Translations under genes and position numbers: made by a program | Notes under the pieces: model-generated | Seen by the model: the letters and a program-made list of their open reading frames with translations, nothing else | What the model was told of the DNA's origin: nothing | Databases searched by the model: none | NCBI GenBank assembly: GCA_036130055.1 | Contig: JAYYOR010000021.1 | Span: forward strand, 4,467 to 68,466 | Source: TMED69 sp036130055 | Lineage (GTDB): Bacteria; Pseudomonadota; Gammaproteobacteria; Ga0077536 | DNA: 64,000 nucleotides | Reading direction: 5' to 3' | In this document: positions 63,263 through 64,000 of the stretch, in pieces | How the letters are laid out: the number at the start of each line of letters is the position of its first letter | How positions within the stretch are numbered: position 1 is the first letter of the stretch

Positions 63263-63802
63263 CTATTCTTCCTCAGCTGGGATTATTATCTTAACACGCT
63301 GGGATTGCTCTTTCTCAACTAAATCTTTCTCAAAGATATCTGCTCTTAAGGACCGAATGGTTATTGTTTTTTTATTTATGTCATAATTAATTCTAAACCC
63401 TTGAGCTAATCTCTCTCCTTGAGTGACTTTTGCTTTATCGATAAGATAAAGAAAGCCTTCACGAGCTTTATATTCGATTATTTTTGATTCACCCTCAACC
63501 TCTTTTTGATCAATTTGAGGTTTCTGAATAAAAGTTGCTGGCTTCCCAGTCATTATTGCTTCTTCAATTTCCCTATCCTTATCTAACAAGATTCTCAATT
63601 TGTCCCCCGTCATTTTCAACGACCCTTGTGTAACGATAACGTTACCCACGTATATAGTCTCTCCTTTTTCATCATCTAATTCTGCAAAATCTGCTTCGAT
63701 TTCAATTGGCTGTTTGGTATCACCTGGCAAAGCTACCACTGAAAAGTTAATAACTATCGAGAGTGAAAAAAGAAATAAAAAATTTAATTTATTTAGGCTC
63801 AT
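63263..63802 (-). CDS. lptA: LptA, periplasmic LPS bridge protein
   Basis: Oligomerises into the periplasmic bridge that carries lipopolysaccharide from LptC to LptD. Signal peptide of about 24 residues (FLFLFSLSIVINFSVVALPG) and an OstA-like beta-jellyroll from PIEIEADFAELDDEKGETIY (20 residues) with the VGNVIVTQGSLKMTGDKLRI strand pair. Length 179. The ATG at 63802 overlaps the end of the lptC frame by 14 bases, as expected in an lptC-lptA-lptB operon. Confidence 0.92.
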   Translation of the reverse strand: MSLNKLNFLFLFSLSIVINFSVVALPGDTKQPIEIEADFAELDDEKGETIYVGNVIVTQGSLKMTGDKLRILLDKDREIEEAIMTGKPATFIQKPQIDQKEVEGESKIIEYKAREGFLYLIDKAKVTQGERLAQGFRINYDINKKTITIRSLRADIFEKDLVEKEQSQRVKIIIPAEEE

Positions 63803-64000
63803 ATATTGTTCGGACTCTATCAGATAATTGCACCCTTCCTTCCTTAAACACGACTTTTAAACCAATTGTATTCGTTACTGTTCCTTGGTTAGTTATCCGA
63901 GCCGCTTTTTTTGTTTTTGCAAAATTTTAATCCGGTTTAATAGTTATATCGGATGTAATTATTTCAAAATCATTATTAAAGTATTTATAAACTTTACAAA
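63789..64000 (-). pseudogene. lptC: lptC 3' part, interrupted by an in-frame TAA
   Basis: C-terminal part of LptC, the inner-membrane receptor that passes LPS to LptA. On the minus strand the frame from the window edge reads NDFEIITSDITIKPD, then TAA (63927-63929), then in the same frame NFAKTKKAARITNQGTVTN (up to 19 residues) and GRVQLSDRVRTIYEPK before a stop at 63789-63791. Both sides fit the LptC end (L.VDPD...A.T..PV.I, G.GL, GR..LLSRVRG.YEP) without a gap. A single substitution therefore breaks the gene, or the base is an assembly error. The N-terminal part lies beyond the window. Confidence 0.65.

Noticed and set aside
1..64000. CRISPR arrays, insertion sequences, prophage or defence genes
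   Set aside because: No spaced direct repeats, transposase, integrase, phage or restriction genes were recognised, and all sizeable frames are accounted for by housekeeping families.

Overview
This window is a chromosomal stretch of an AT-rich, tightly packed gammaproteobacterium. The assignment rests on gene order. The block pilP-pilQ-aroK-aroB-gltB-gltD-hemE, the block pcnB-folK-panC-miaB-phoH-ybeY-corC-lnt, the pair lptG/pepA followed by holC-valS, the block ndk-rlmN-pilF-rodZ-hisS-yfgM-bamB-der, the pair bamC-dapA, hisAFE-tatABC, and lptA-lptB-rpoN-rapZ are all classical gammaproteobacterial neighbourhoods. Low GC by eye, intergenic spaces of a few bases, overlapping convergent genes and several members missing from conserved operons suggest a streamlined free-living, probably aquatic, uncultured lineage. 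The lineage is inference; no rRNA or tRNA gene was found to fix it.

Layout. 1-2.3 kb: end of pilP and all of pilQ (type IV pilus secretin). 2.4-11.2 kb: shikimate genes aroK-aroB, glutamate synthase gltB-gltD, haem gene hemE. 11.2-20 kb: a DUF368 lipid-carrier transporter facing a long leftward run (pcnB, folK, panC, miaB, phoH, ybeY, corC, lnt). 20-27 kb: an RDD membrane protein, lptG, then pepA-holC-valS-cysE. 27-33.2 kb: a complete IscR-headed SUF iron-sulfur operon (iscR, A-type carrier, sufBCDS, sufT) with a good IscR box in front. 33.2-40.8 kb: ndk, rlmN, pilF, a short rodZ, hisS, yfgM, bamB, der. 40.8-44.3 kb leftward: perM, dapA, bamC. 44.5-48.7 kb: queG, rpe, trpG-trpD-trpC. 48.7-51.3 kb leftward: ilvA, a class II aldolase and a VOC protein. 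51.3-58.2 kb: rpiA; leftward hisA-hisF-hisE-tatA-tatB-tatC; polA; a DUF2782 protein. 58.2-64 kb leftward: lptC (broken)-lptA-lptB-rpoN-rapZ-small PEP-mobile-domain protein-mgtE.

Most of the content is housekeeping: amino-acid biosynthesis (aromatic, Glu, Trp, His, Lys, Ile), outer-membrane assembly (BamB/C, LptA/B/G, Lnt), type IV pili (PilP/Q/F), Fe-S assembly, Tat export and translation. I saw no mobile element, CRISPR array, defence island or biosynthetic gene cluster, and no gene-free stretch above 300 bases; the longest gaps are 3947-4139 (193 bases) and 36067-36231 (165 bases).

The two signals most worth following are at the right end. First, the position between rapZ and mgtE where the PTS phosphocarrier NPr is usually encoded holds a 118-residue protein that reads as a free-standing phosphohistidine (mobile) domain of PEP-utilising enzymes, while hpf and ptsN are also absent from the locus. 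Second, the lptC reading frame upstream of lptA contains an in-frame TAA in otherwise well-preserved sequence. Further oddities are genes missing from conserved operons (damX, panB, lptF, ispG, hisH/hisI), a RodZ without its periplasmic domain, and a VOC protein whose usual metal ligands are all replaced.
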